This document shows positions 52,767 to 63,801 of a stretch of DNA of 64,000 nt, in pieces. This DNA is from Notospermus geniculatus (Eukaryota; Nemertea; Pilidiophora; Heteronemertea; Lineidae). Numbering within the stretch: position 1 is the first letter of the stretch; every line of letters starts with the position of its first letter. Location: NCBI GenBank assembly GCA_002633025.1, contig NMRB01000118.1:256412-320411 (forward strand), written 5' to 3'. A program made the translations under genes and the position numbers. A model generated the notes under the pieces. That model saw only the letters and a program-made list of their open reading frames with translations. It ran no database searches and was not told where the DNA came from.

Positions 52767-53217
52767 CCACTGTAGGTCTAGACTTAACGCATGTATAAAC
52801 TACCTTTAAATCAACGAGGCCATTACCTTCCTTCAAAGCATCATAATGTTAAGTCGGCTGAAGATGACTCTGAAACAAAAATACATCTGCCATCGCTTAA
52901 TGGAGTTGGTAAAGAATAAAAGAGAGTATCGGATCGCTTGCATTGTCGTCAAGGCAGAGGCTGAAGTAGCTAGACAACCTGGGAATGCCATTAAAAAGTG
53001 CCTTCATTCGACGGGGATGGCTCAAATAAAATCGTTACTGGTGTGACAGGGATCTAAGTCCCCTGGAATCTAAGTCCGGTGTTATTTTTCAACGAGGGAT
53101 TAGGATATATGGGTATAGAGACCATGACCATTCAGACATAGCCATACACTAAAGTCCGGCAACATCTAACTACGACCCAATGGAATCACAGGGACTTGAC
53201 GCGAGATAGTAAAAGCT
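52767..53217. other. No gene recognised
   Basis: A 66-codon plus frame at 52846 has no recognisable domain. Confidence 0.4.
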
Positions 53218-53312
53218 AGGGTTATAACCCTAACCCTAACTAGGGTTTTCACCTTCATTTAGGGTTATACTTAGGGTTACAACCCTCAACTAGGGTTAGG
53301 GTTAGGGTTAAA
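53218..53312. repeat. Interstitial telomere-like TTAGGG/CCCTAA tract
   Basis: CCCTAACCCTAAC and GTTAGGGTTAGGGTTA lie about 50 bases apart in opposite orientation, with degenerate TAGGGTT units between. The animal telomere motif in a fold-back arrangement. Confidence 0.85.
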
Positions 53313-53598
53313 CACACAAAAATAAAAATCCCCCTAGGTATATATACCCCACAAACAAGGGTTCTAACTTGGCAGCTTGGCCAACACTGGAATTTTTCAA
53401 AAAAGACTTCGCCAGAGTCACATTTCAATGAAAACCCCATCAAATAAGGATGTCCATAGCAGACTGCAATTCATTCTCGTAGTTGTAGTCGGAGTCGGAG
53501 TCGGAAAGGTGCTAATAGGTTGCTCACTTGGCAAGGACATGCGGTGACCTCGCTCATTTCAGTCTCGCCGACAGTGTCGGCGGATTTCTATGCGTCCT
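53313..53598. other. No gene; fragment of an inverted-repeat family
   Basis: 53446-53512 resembles the inner arm of the element at 37366-37986 (TCTCGTAGTTGNAGTCGGAG). Nothing else supported. Confidence 0.5.
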
Positions 53599-53862
53599 CT
53601 ACTGCAAGCGGGCCGCTAGCTGTCGATATTTTCTGATGAATTCATCATCGCTAAAATCCTCGTACAGGTTAATTCTCCGACGGAAATTTCTACGATGAGG
53701 CAAGTCTTCACGAAAACCAAAAAATGCATCTGCTTCTGCGCGCAACATGTCGACGAATGGTCCTCTACAATTACAAGCGGACTCACTGGAGGTGCTCTTA
53801 GTTCCTCCACCGATTTGGCCTGGCGACAGCGTCACCGAGCCTGGCGGATTTCTATGCGTCAT
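53599..53862 (-). pseudogene. HARBI1-like N-terminal fragment
   Basis: The minus frame ends with FFGFREDLPHRRNFRRRINL and YEDFSDDEFIRKYR, the N-terminal RxRRN...DDELIxRYR pattern of Harbinger transposase-related proteins, after a low-complexity Gly/Ser/Pro start. It stops where the RYRF-x-R segment should continue. Near-identical stretches GGCGGATTTCTATGCGTC lie on both sides (about 53578 and 53841), suggesting a local duplication cut it. No catalytic region. Confidence 0.5.
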
Positions 53863-54309
53863 CCGTATCGGTACTGCTAGCGGGCAGCTAGCTGGCGGGT
53901 GTCTATGTGCTCACTATCGACAAGAAGCCGCATAGAATATGTCCAGTATTGGCAATTCAATTGAAGTGGTGAATTCACGTGAACTCTCAGGGTTTTATGT
54001 ATGGAATGAGTTTGGAGTTGTGCCCTTTGCCAGTGAGCACTGAATTGTCACTTCCCACTCAAGTGTCTGAGTTCAGCTAAAAAATGGCGATCGGTTCAGA
54101 TTTCAAGAAACGCTGCAATAATATCGTAAACTGTGGGCAGCACGTCTTCTTCGTATAAAATGTCTCTTGCTTCAACAAGAAGTCTCTTGCTCCAACAAAT
54201 GATTCTAACCGAGGAATAACGTCGTCAATGCCATCAATGCCTGTCCTGATACCCGGATTTATCAGATCTGCCGTTTCGTGAAAACTGGCTCTGTACGCGA
54301 AAAGTTCTG
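53863..54309. other. No gene recognised
   Basis: Nothing supported, except that minus-strand sequence near 54450-54550 may be the degraded tail of the helicase. Confidence 0.4.
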
Positions 54310-54432
54310 GGCCGACCTCACATAAAGTAGTGTTTTCGGTGCCTATCGGCGGTTTTGTTAATGGTAAAATGCGTTGTAACTAACTGCCGATAGGCGCCGG
54401 TAGCACTATCGGACTTTCTGTGCGGTCGGCCC
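54310..54432. mobile_element. 123-bp MITE
   Basis: Ends GGGCCGACCTCACATAAAGT and ACTTTCTGTGCGGTCGGCCC, flanked by AGTTCT on both sides (54304-54309, 54433-54438). Confidence 0.85.
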
Positions 54433-54559
54433 AGTTCTGATACTTTCTTTCTGTTCTTCCGAAACTGATCGGCATGCTGCATTTGTATTGACAGACGTTA
54501 ACTCCGAGTCTAAACAATGATCATCCATTCCAGTTACAACTGGACATTGTCCACAGTCA

Positions 54560-55157
54560 CATACTTTTGCACAATTGTCACATCAAAGATGTTTTGATGT
54601 ATATGTGCTGGTTTCAGTGTACTTTGGAGTGAACTCTTCTACAAGATATTTTCTTCTGCACTTATTCCAGAAGACAATATCCTACCATACTTTCACCTGT
54701 GGCTCGTTTGTTGGCATTATGGCCATGAAAATAAAGAATGGAAGTTGCATTCTTGCCATCTCTCCCAACACGGCCTGATTCGTGGAAAAATCCTGACATT
54801 GTCATTGATGTTCCCCAGTGAATGACATACCTAATGTCAGGAACATCAACACCCATACCAAAGCCAACAGTGCTGATCACAACACGAATTTTGCTGTTTA
54901 AACTGGTAAGTGTTTTCAATATGGCTTTCTTATTTTTCATTGGAGTGCCACTCCAAAAGCGTACTACTAATGCATTGTCAATTGTCCGCCGAGGTCCACA
55001 GTATAAATTTTCCTCTGGAGAATCTACAAAGGAAGTCGTATACCTTGTCCAGGTCATCTGGTGACCTGCAATAGATAACCACTTTTTCAGTGTTATCTCT
55101 GTTAACCATAAGCAGGTCCAGAATCCACTGCAAGCGTTCTACGTTTGTAATATTTGA
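54560..55157 (-). pseudogene. RecQ-like helicase, C-terminal domain
   Basis: After an acceptor-like GCTTGCAG at about 55135 the minus strand reads WILDLLMVNRDNTEKVVIYC (helicase motif IV region). After a shift, SGTPMKNKKAILKTL, VVISTVGFGMGVDVPDIRYV (motif V) and GFFHESGRVGRDGK (motif VI with the arginine finger region). Further down a Cys-rich tail (CDNCAKVCDCGQC) corresponds to the RecQ zinc-binding region, but a TGA replaces the residue before CDNC. RecQ helicases unwind DNA 3' to 5'. This subtype is repeated in many invertebrate genomes and often accompanies mobile elements. Pieces matching the middle and N-terminus lie upstream on the same strand at 56.4-56.6 and 60.7-60.9 kb. Confidence 0.8.
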
Positions 55158-56439
55158 ACGGGGTCAGACCCGAGGACGGGCCGACTCCTAGATGCATTCA
55201 CCACGAGTGAGCCGTATGCGTATAATTTAATTCATTCCGGAGTAAAAACATCAACGGGGGAAACTGAAATAACAAATAAAGGATATCACTAAAACATTAA
55301 CTTAAATAATCATGTAAAGGGAACATTTAGCACCTGACAGTGGGACCTTCCACGTTAACGGCTCCCTCGTATAGCACCAACTCTTCTAGAATATGGTCTA
55401 TAGTGAAGTGTAAAGTAAAGTAAAGTAACGTGGTCATTTAGGTTAGTGTGGACAAAAGCTTCCTTAACTCTTAGGTTTAACTTAAAGGAGCTGGACGTCC
55501 AAGTTGTAAACACTCACTCACTGGTTCTCTATCCACGCGATGCCTGCGGTGCTGCCACCTATTGTCGGTGATATGTACTGACGTGAATATTGTGAGTGAG
55601 TTGCATTGGACCGGGCACCAGTCTAACGATCACGGGGCGCTACTGGTGCTGCCACCTTCACGAAGGAATAAAACTAGTTTGCTGGCCACTGTTTGTAAAC
55701 AAACCAGTTTGTTTACAACTTGGACGTCAAGCTCCTTTAAGCTATTGTTTGCAGAGCAGAATACAAAAGGTTAAAGTGGACCTTTGAGTTAAGGAGGCTT
55801 CTAGAATACGGGCCTCTATTCACAATGTTTTACTACAGTTGTAGGCCTACCTATTACTTTTACATTTATACCTATTACTTGTACATATATACTTATGCCT
55901 ATGCCCATGCATCACTTCACCACTTAGAGTACATGTATATACTTCCACGTCGATAGGCCTACTTGTACTTACTAGGTATGCACTCCACACTAGGCCCACA
56001 CTGCCCAAACACAAATACAAAATAATTTCACAAAAATACGATGAAGAATCAGAAACACAAATTTAAACACTCACCCCATAGCACCGTCAGGCACTGCTCA
56101 TAATCCTTTGCGAAAATTCAACCCACAAGGGCGGTTTCAAGAAGATTTCGAGTTAATACTCTGCATGGCTTCCTACAATTGTTGGCTTCCTGGCTAAACT
56201 TAAAACTGCCTCGCCCTTCTCTACAGGGGGTGTACGCATAATTCCCAAGTACAACCAACTTCCCCTTTCCCTTAGTTCTTTTGGAGGGAAATTCAAATGG
56301 GAGGAAATTCAACCTTAGAGCGAATTAATACATTAACAAATGAATGCAGGTGGTGACAACGTTACTGCGCATTGGCTTTCCAGCCAGATGCCTTGCTGCA
56401 TAAAAAATGTTCTGCCTGTTGCATCACAACTCAACCAAC
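55158..56439. other. No gene; MITE and degenerate sequence
   Basis: Holds the TTAA-flanked MITE listed separately. The rest, between helicase pieces, shows no exon. Confidence 0.4.
55486..55736. mobile_element. 251-bp TTAA-type MITE, copy 1
   Basis: Ends AGGAGCTGGACGTCCAAGTT and AACTTGGACGTCAAGCTCCT, with TTAA exactly on both sides (55482-55485, 55737-55740), the piggyBac-type target. Copy 2 is at 61856-62105. Confidence 0.95.
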
Positions 56440-56582
56440 TCTGTGTCAGCAGCAAGATACAGTTTTTCTTGTATTGATTTCCTTGTAGAATCAGATGCTA
56501 CTGCTGTAAGGGCAAGTAATGAGACCTTGAAAACTGCCCTCAGTTCCCCAATCCTGCTGTAGTCACCTCGAAATGTCTCCCC
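56440..56582 (-). pseudogene. RecQ-like helicase, middle exon
   Basis: Directly after an acceptor-like AATTCCAG (56583-56590) the minus strand reads GETFRGDYSRIGELRAVFKV and SLLALTAVASDSTRKSIQEK. This is the block that follows the DExH box in RecQ proteins: W-GHxFRxxYxxLGxLR, then PxxALTATAT (motif III), with the TATAT changed to TAVAS. The exon has no obvious donor and runs into a stop. Strand and order agree with the N- and C-terminal pieces. Confidence 0.65.
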
Positions 56583-56859
56583 CTGGAATTATTAATATTG
56601 TATTGTTGCATTCCTACGGGCAAAGTTTCTTTTTGACCTCAGTAATCAGGACACCTCTCGATTAAAGCTGACGTGAACGAAAAAAAGCCCCCATGCGACG
56701 AGCAAGAGATTTGCAAACGCCCTGCAAACACCTTAAATGAAGGCTCGGAACATGATAGAGCCCACGACACCAGGAGGGCGCCACCTTATTTGCCTTCAGG
56801 CAACAGAGCTGTCAACATCTCCGGATGCGTCTTACAGTACTCAAAGAAAAAAAATTGTA

Positions 56860-56930
56860 GTCATTTAGACGGAATTCGAACCGTCGACCTTCTGATTTGT
56901 AATCCACCACTCCAGCTGACAGAGACATGA
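56860..56930 (-). other. tRNA-like sequence (pseudogene or SINE head)
   Basis: The minus strand has a B-box-like GGTTCGAATTCC with a matching T stem (GACGGTTCGAATTCCGTC) and an A-box-like TCAGCTGGAGTGG 40 bases upstream, at tRNA spacing. The acceptor ends pair for only three bases and the anticodon stem is poor, so this is not a functional tRNA gene. Confidence 0.4.
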
Positions 56931-58182
56931 TTTGTGTTTGTCATCGACGTAGGCCTTCGACTTACGTAAAAATACTACGAATAGAGAAAACATGAGATGT
57001 CTTCCAAAACTTCGGCCTCACCGGACATTTCTCTGTATTTTTAGCTCAGCTGACCACAAAGGTCAGCTGAGCTAGTCAAATGAGTATTATAAAAGTACTG
57101 TGGTGTCAGTCCATCACTCCATCACTCCATCTGTCCAACTATGCCCGACGTTTTGTAACCGTAATAGCTAGATACCCCAAATTGCATCTGAAGGTAGCCC
57201 TTGGTGAACCCTCCTGGGAGACACAAATTGAGCGCAGTTTGACCTATATTAAGCCCTGCAGGGGGCATTTTCCATAAAATGGAAAACCCCAATAACTCAG
57301 CCCAGAAGCAATATATCAAATAGAAATTGATAGGGTATGGAGCTTGATGTTTGATACATCAAATGCGATGGTAATTAATTCGAAATTTGTTCTCCAGGGG
57401 GCGCTAGTTGACAAAATAGAAAACAGCACAATTTGAATTTCACGCGCCAGTTACTTTGACGGATGTTGGATGCTCTTTTGTTCTTGGAATGAGGAATCAT
57501 GGGAAAGATGCTTGTGCTTGCAGAAAGTGAATCGTGATGAAAAATATACCGTACCTAATCGCATAAAATCTCTATGATCATACAGAATCGCCTTATGAAA
57601 TCATACATGAGTGGTATTTTAGAGCATTATCAATCAATAGCTGAAAGTATTTTGCGCCAAACTACACGAGTGGATTCGAAATATGACGATAAATATTGGG
57701 GGAAAAAATACAATAATCGAACCGAGCAGACGATCTCGGCTTCGTGCACGTCATTCCAAGTCTTCGAGTCGGGCTGCTTTTATAGCGTGCTGCCTTAAAA
57801 ATTGCTAGCATTTCACATATTTTGATTGATACAATAAATTTAGTCTGATTGAGACTATTAACGATGAAGGGATATGAGAATTTTAGTGGAATCAGCCGAT
57901 TTCAATGGCACCTTGCTTTTCACGGCGAGATCTCTTATCGGCTTCATTCGTCATTTCGAGTCTCCGACTCTGGCTGTTTCTGTAGCGCATGACAATAAAA
58001 ATTCCTTATATTTCACATATTTAGATAGCGTGACATGTCTTTATTTTGATTGGGTCCATCAACGACGAAGGGACAGGGAATTCTTGCTTTAATCAGGTGA
58101 TGTTCAGTCAAAGACAGTCAAACATTTTCTCTTATTTGTTGTTCATTTGATAAACCGAGAAGAGACGAATTCTGTCCCGGCC
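56931..58182. other. No gene; hairpin and AT-rich sequence
   Basis: A GCTCAGCTGACC/GGTCAGCTGAGC hairpin at 57044-57075 starts a repeat of the GCTCACCTG family. Two related stretches near 57570-57800 and 57860-58090 share CGGCTTC...TTCNAGTC...TATAGCG/TGTAGCG wording, so they are diverged direct repeats. Confidence 0.5.
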
Positions 58183-58721
58183 GCGAAATTTTTTTTCCCA
58201 CATGAGTTCGGGACACCAACCTTATCTCATTTGCATACAGCCAATCAGGGGTGTTGTTGACGTAAACATGGTGAGGGGGGGGGGGGGCATCATGAATAAA
58301 GAGTCGATCTCTTCCTCGCTTCAAAACGTAGGCCTAATCCAAATTTTGAGAAAGCGAAATAATTTCTCTCTAATTCGGAGTCCTACTTTCATCAAGCAGT
58401 TTTCAGAGTGTCCTCTTCAGAAAACTTCAGAAGAGAATAATCGATCAAATAGAGTCATGTACGTATTTCCATTAATTAAAGATTTTATTTCATGTACAAA
58501 AATAACCAAATAGCAAACAGGTATAACGACACTGCTCCATAATAAATAGTCAGGACTCTCCGTTGTGATAGGGGCCAATGTGGTAGGCCTAATCATCTGA
58601 GCACAACATTCTAACCACTACACGTGCTCCACCATGTTCAATGTCAACAACAGCCCTGATTGGTTGTATGCAAATGAGATAAGGTTGGTGTCCCGAACTC
58701 ATGTGGGAAAAAAAATTTCGC
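58183..58721. mobile_element. 539-bp MULE-like element with perfect 9-bp target duplication
   Basis: Inverted ends start GCGAAATTTTTTTTCCCACA and extend ~100 bp (GAGTTCGGGACACCAACC, TGCATACAGCCAATCAGGG). Identical 9-bp GTCCCGGCC on both sides (58174-58182, 58722-58730). Long ends plus a 9-bp duplication are the hallmark of Mutator-like elements. No transposase; includes a G-run. Confidence 0.9.
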
Positions 58722-59113
58722 GTCCCGGCCGCGGCTTATCCTTCCTCAAGGAAGATCATGTTGAACTGTCGGAGACAGTCAACAACGTGTTCGATTGAAT
58801 GGCAAGCTCCTATTGAATGGGGGACAGCAAGATGAGCCATATGCCATTTCTGACTTCATCCACCATTAGTGACGTCAATCATGGATTGGTTCCCATATAT
58901 ATTTAACTCCTTCCCACCCAATGTGTCTCAAAAGATATCTACCGGTATCTCACTTCACCACGAATTGCAGGCCGATCTTTAACCCATTTTCACCAAGTAG
59001 GTACGACATCTATCTCGACTCATACATGTAAGTGATATATTAACCGCTTCCCACCCGATGCGAGGGTCCGTGACTTTGAGTCCGGTGGGGAGTTAGTACC
59101 GGACTACTAAGCC
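58722..59113. other. No gene recognised
   Basis: Nothing supported. Confidence 0.4.
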
Positions 59114-59475
59114 CAGTTGAGCCAAGGTACTTATGTTTGTTATCAAACTAAATAAAGTGTAGGTTTGAACTGACCTCTTTCCGTGACCTCGTGACCTACT
59201 TAAAGACCAGTTGAGCCAAGGTAGTCATGTTTGGTATCAACTAAAGGTAATGAAGTGTACGTTTGAACTGACCTACTTCCATGACCTAGTGACCTACTTA
59301 AAGATCAGTTGCGCCAAGGTAGCCATGTTTGGTATCAAACTAACTATTTACCTACTTAAAGACCAGGTGAGCCAAGGTAGCCATGTTTGGTATCAAACTA
59401 AAGGTAATGAAGTGTTGGTTTGAACTGACCTACTTTCTTGACCTGCTTAAAGACCAGTTGAGCCAAGGTGTCTTT
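59114..59475. repeat. Tandem array, ~92-98 bp unit
   Basis: AGTTGAGCCAAGGTA-type unit starts near 59114, 59206, 59308, 59363 and 59455; one unit is shortened to ~55 bp. Each includes CATGTTTGGTATCAAACTAA and TTTGAACTGACCTACTT. Confidence 0.9.
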
Positions 59476-60129
59476 CTCTTCGTTTTCTATAATAAAATCC
59501 ATTGGACTCAGTTTACAGTTCCACCTCTCCTTCAGCATGCTTCACTACACCTACAATTACATCTGAAGTCAACTATCAGCTGAGCGCCAGGCCCTTGGGC
59601 CTCTTGTTGAAGATCTTCTTCGAACATACTGTGTGTTCGTCTGGTGCAAGTGCAGGCCTCATTGTCTACACGGTTTCCACTTGCACCAGGGCGCTTTGGC
59701 GAATGAGTAACTGTGGCTATGAGGCTTCCTTCCTTTTCAGATCATCAAGGGGAACAGGACAAAACAAACAAGGACAGACAGACCCTGGTCTCATGTGTCC
59801 CACTGCCAAACACAAACTTATAATCTCCGAAGAGAAATATCCTTGTTCGTTTTGTCCTACTCTCTGAGATTCTCAGGGAGGAGAATTTTGTTACTTGTGG
59901 ACCATATTGCCCAAACATTTTGTGCAATTTGTCAATCCTATCTGTTGCTTCATGAAATCAAACAGTGCGTGTGTTGTCCGATCTGTTGCAGTTCCGGACA
60001 TTGACAACTCGCGCTCAAAGTTTAATGCTGCCACCACCTTTGTCAGCACCCAATTTCACCCATACTTCATCATTCATCTCCTCTGGCTGTCCCAAGTTTC
60101 CTAGCTCCGCTTGTTCTTGGCAGTATCCC
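59476..60129. other. No gene recognised
   Basis: A short inverted repeat GCAAGTG...CACTTGC near 59650-59685. Nothing coding supported. Confidence 0.4.
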
Positions 60130-60430
60130 TGAATGGCACGCTGCACGTATGGCACCCTCACATACACAACAACCTAAGTGGCTTCACACCCTTTAGCTTT
60201 ACCAACCCGTTCACTACCAACAACCACATCGAAGTACATGTACTGATGCCGTTTCTTTGCGTCTGCTCTCATTTCTGCCTCCGAATCCAGAATATAGCAG
60301 TCATGATTAGTGACGAAATGGCGGAGCTGACGAAACCTGTAATACGGTATATTTAGCAACAATTTCAGATCAAGTGTCGCCTTTGTACTAAGTTTCTCCG
60401 TGAAATCATCTTGACACATCAAGGCCTACG
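60130..60430 (-). pseudogene. Unassigned ORF fragment
   Basis: The minus frame from about 60422 reads KLSTKATLDLKLLLNIPYYR and FRQLRHFVTNHDCYILDSEA, then MRADAKKRHQYMYFDVV. The helical pattern resembles uncharacterised transposon-associated proteins of invertebrates, but I do not recognise a domain. It lies within the span of the RecQ pieces on the same strand. It might be part of a different element. Confidence 0.25.
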
Positions 60431-60737
60431 GTCACTTCGCCCTCCGACTACGCTCTCTTCACCCTTGACATTTTCCCTACTGAATTCCACTCCCAGCAGA
60501 TTGTGCCGTTTATCATGCTCAGCCCCACTGCTGTCATCAAAAATAATCCAGAACAAAATATTTCACCAAAAAACATATTCAACGTTAAGCATACCTGTGT
60601 TCTTTATTACTTGATATCAAAATCCTTCATTTTACAGCAAAGTTCGTCAAAAAACAATAATTGTTTGTTAAATCGCGACGAACATCGATCAAAAGAAGAG
60701 CCAACTTGAGAGCCAATCAGAAAAGTCCTCGCATACA

Positions 60738-60940
60738 TTAGTAGTCCACTGACATCTGAACTTCGACGCAATTGAGCAGTGTTGAAGCCAAGTAAAACAT
60801 GAATGACATCCCTTTCCCAGTAATAGTTGACACAAACAAGTCATTCCCTGATGCAAACACATGAATAGTATCCTTCTGATGTGAAGCTAGCGACGAAACG
60901 TTGTATTTTTCACAAATTCCTGACTCCAAGCGGCATATCG
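60738..60940 (-). pseudogene. RecQ-like helicase, N-terminal piece (Walker A degraded)
   Basis: The minus strand reads YNVSSLASHQKDTIHVFASG, NDLFVSTITGKGMSFMFYLA and STLL. It aligns by pattern with the RecQ start: LxxxQxxxIxxxxxGxDxFVxxPTGxGKSLxFxLxPxL, covering the Q motif and motif I. The Walker A sequence PTGxGKS has become ITGKGMS; the GK lysine pair remains but the final residues changed. The frame stops at 60738. The DExH box should lie between here and 56.6 kb and was not found. Confidence 0.55.
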
Positions 60941-61855
60941 AAGTTCTGAAGCCGCCATGTTTGCTCTGTTGATTCACCTCGACCCTAGGTGTATTCGGTT
61001 ACATACACTACGTATTTCGTGTACTTCTTTCATTGCTCAGTTCCTGGAGGCGAGGTAATGGCTCAGCGAGAGCTCTGATTGGCCACTTGTCTTCCGGGTG
61101 GCAGTGAGAGTGGAAATGTGGGTAGTATCAGGCAAGGGTGGATTGAGCGAGAGTAGGAGTGATAGGAACACTTGTCAGGGCAAGATGCGTGAAATTCAAG
61201 GAAGTTTTCTGACATGCAAACTTGGCAATTCCAGGATACATTTTCATCAATTGGGCTAGGAGGCTAACCATGTTGTCATTCTCTGCCCTTTGCCGTGCAC
61301 CACTGATCAAGCCAACAACTCTCAAGAGATAGCCAGCACGCTTTTCCAAAGCTCGGAGCTGAAAATTTACTGCCGACTTGGTGCAATAAGAATGGGCACA
61401 ACGGCAGTTGACTTGGGTTTACCCATCACAAAAACCCTTTTAGTGATTTTCTAGTTGATCCGCCACCTTCCTCCAGTAAATATTTGAAGCCAATCGGTGT
61501 CGGTCGTGTATCACGCTCTGTCTGACTCTGAGAAAAACTGCCTCTCAAACAAAAAATTAAAGTATAATGGTGCGTCTCAAATAATGTACTTCGTATATTT
61601 GTATTCTGTATCAAAAGGATAACACAATACGCTTTTATTTGATCAACGATGAAATTTTGCACACATTTAAAAGTGACAATACCAAGATATCCACCTTACT
61701 CAGGCCTTACTGCATACTGGAGGCAAGTTAAGGACAGGTGTGACAGAAGGATTTTATGCCCCCCCCCCTTCAACAGCAGCGGAAGCATTGTGTCGTCACC
61801 CGTTACGTCCGTCCGATCATATTGAATTTTTGTATGCAAATTGGGAATGGCTTAA
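60941..61855. other. No gene recognised
   Basis: A C-run at about 61759-61767. Nothing coding supported. Confidence 0.4.
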
Positions 61856-62105
61856 AGGAGCTGGACGTCCAAGTTGTAAACACTCACTCACTGGTTCTCT
61901 ATCCACGCGACGCCTGCGGTGCTGCCACCTATTGTCGGTGATATGTACTGACGTGAATATCACGAGTGAGTTGCATCGGGCCGGGAACCAGTCTAACGAT
62001 CACGGGGCGCCACTGGTGCTGCCACCTGCACGGAGGAATAAAACTAGTTTGCCGACCATGTTTGTAAACAAACCAGCTTGTTTACAACTTCGGCGTCTAA
62101 CTCCT
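61856..62105. mobile_element. 250-bp TTAA-type MITE, copy 2
   Basis: Same orientation and >90% similar by eye to copy 1. TTAA on both sides (61852-61855, 62106-62109). Confidence 0.95.
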
Positions 62106-62516
62106 TTAAGGAAGGTTCTTTTCAAAGATGGCCGCGTCTCGATTTACAGTATAGCCGGCAGAGCCGCCATCTAGAAATCGGGGAGAACTTCAGGGAGAAC
62201 CATTTTCCGTTCACATAGATTTTTTGTGTGTGCGTTGGCGGTGACTAAAGGAAGGTTCCTTTTGAAAATGGCCACGTTCCGATTTACAGCAGTATGTCCG
62301 CCATCTTGACATCAGATTCTGTCAATTTCAGGGAAAACCAGTTTTTCCGATCTCATTGAAATCAGATTCCGTCGATTTCTGGGAACATCGTGAGGGAAAA
62401 CCAACTCAACATACGGCGAGGAACTGCATTTGTCCCATTCAGCGCATCCTCCAGTCACCAGAGCGTGTTAAATATATCCATTTTGTAAGCTTCAATCTAT
62501 ATAGAGGATGTTTCAA
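62106..62516. other. No gene; ~135-bp direct repeat
   Basis: GGAAGGTTC plus AAAATGGCC/CAAAGATGGCCGCGT and GATTTACAG recur at about 62112 and 62250, a diverged tandem pair. Confidence 0.6.
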
Positions 62517-63801
62517 AAAAAGTATACATTTAGAAAATTGTCTCCCAGACAGTAGTTTTATTAGTTTTCAGAAATCTCTTATCTGGTTTCAGTAGACCTT
62601 GGTCTCTTCCTTTGTTTGCCATCATATCAACCATTATCGATTCCGCATGAGCGAGCGCTGGCGATTTACTTGTTCCCAATTTGAAATGGCTTGCGCACCG
62701 ATGTGAAAGGGTTAACACAAAATTACTCGCCATGGTTGTAAAATGTAGACATGTGTTTTGTATCTCCTAAACTCCCAAACAAATTCCATTAACCCATTAC
62801 CCTCCACAAACCCACAAACATTGGACCTTGAATTTGACCTTTCTGATTAAAGTGACACGAAGTACAATGGCGCCATGGAAATCAATCTTTCATTGTGCAA
62901 GAATTAAGGTTCATGATCGTTTAACATCACAAGTGCACATTTTAGTCCTCCACGTGCCCACCATTTCGCTCCACACACACTTGAGCTCTCCTGAGCATGT
63001 CGTGAACAGCTCGTCTACGTAATCATTGCCGGATCATGCCTCAAACCATCAACCTCAGCAGTTACATTTACTTGAAATGTAAGGTGTAGTGTCTTCATTT
63101 CCATGTGCCATTGCCTTCTTGAACCATTGTGTTGTCATTATCATAAGGACATGAAGGCGGTCAAATTAAAGGTCGCAGGTTTGTGGGCTTGTGGAGGGTA
63201 ATGGGTTAATGGAATTTGTTTGGGAATTTAGGAGATACAAAGCACATGTCCACTATAACCATGGTGATTACTTCTGTTTTAAACGTTTCACATCAGTGCG
63301 CAAGCCATTTCAAATTGGGAACAAGTAAATCGCCTGTGCTCGCTCATGCAGAACCGAAAATGGTTGATATGATGGCAAACAAAGGAAGAGACCAAGTAGT
63401 ATGTGCACCCAGATAGAACACTTTTTAAATGATGACGTAATAGGGTGACCTTGAGATTATTACATGTGCACGCATTTTGTAAACCAACTAATTTTTGTCA
63501 TTGTTAAAATGAAAACACAATGACACAGTACACAATAACATCTAATTGGGACGCCATAACAACAAAACATTTGTCACGCCTCATTAATTATCCCCTCATT
63601 AACAAGCTATATCACTGGGCAGTGTTACGTAATTACGTAATAATCGTAATTACGTAAGGTCACCCTATTACGTCATCATTTAAAAAGTGTTCTATCTGGG
63701 TGCACATACTACTGACCAAGGTCTACTGAAACCAGATAAGAGATTTCTGAAAACTAATAAAGCTACTATCTGGGAGACAATTTTCTAAATGTATACTTTT
63801 T
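62517..63801. mobile_element. 1.29-kb element with ~340-bp inverted ends
   Basis: Ends AAAAAGTATACATTTAGAAA and its inverse; the arms share TCAACCAT...GCATGAGCGAGC and ATGGGTTAATGGAATTTG. The right arm holds a 315-bp nested MITE; the left arm shows the uninterrupted form. Between the arms, about 62960-63030 on the minus strand hints at a degraded transposase helix (RRAVHDMLRRAQVC-like in shifting frames), too weak to assign. Confidence 0.85.
63397..63711. mobile_element. 315-bp MITE in the right arm
   Basis: Ends TAGTATGTGCACCCAGATAG and its inverse; arms of ~55 bp include TGACGTAATAGGGTGACC. GACCAAG lies on both sides, and the left arm of the host element reads GACCAAGGTCTAC without interruption. 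Confidence 0.9.

Noticed and set aside
56860-56930. Functional tRNA gene
   Set aside because: The T arm and B box are good but the acceptor and anticodon stems do not pair; tRNA pseudogene or SINE head only.
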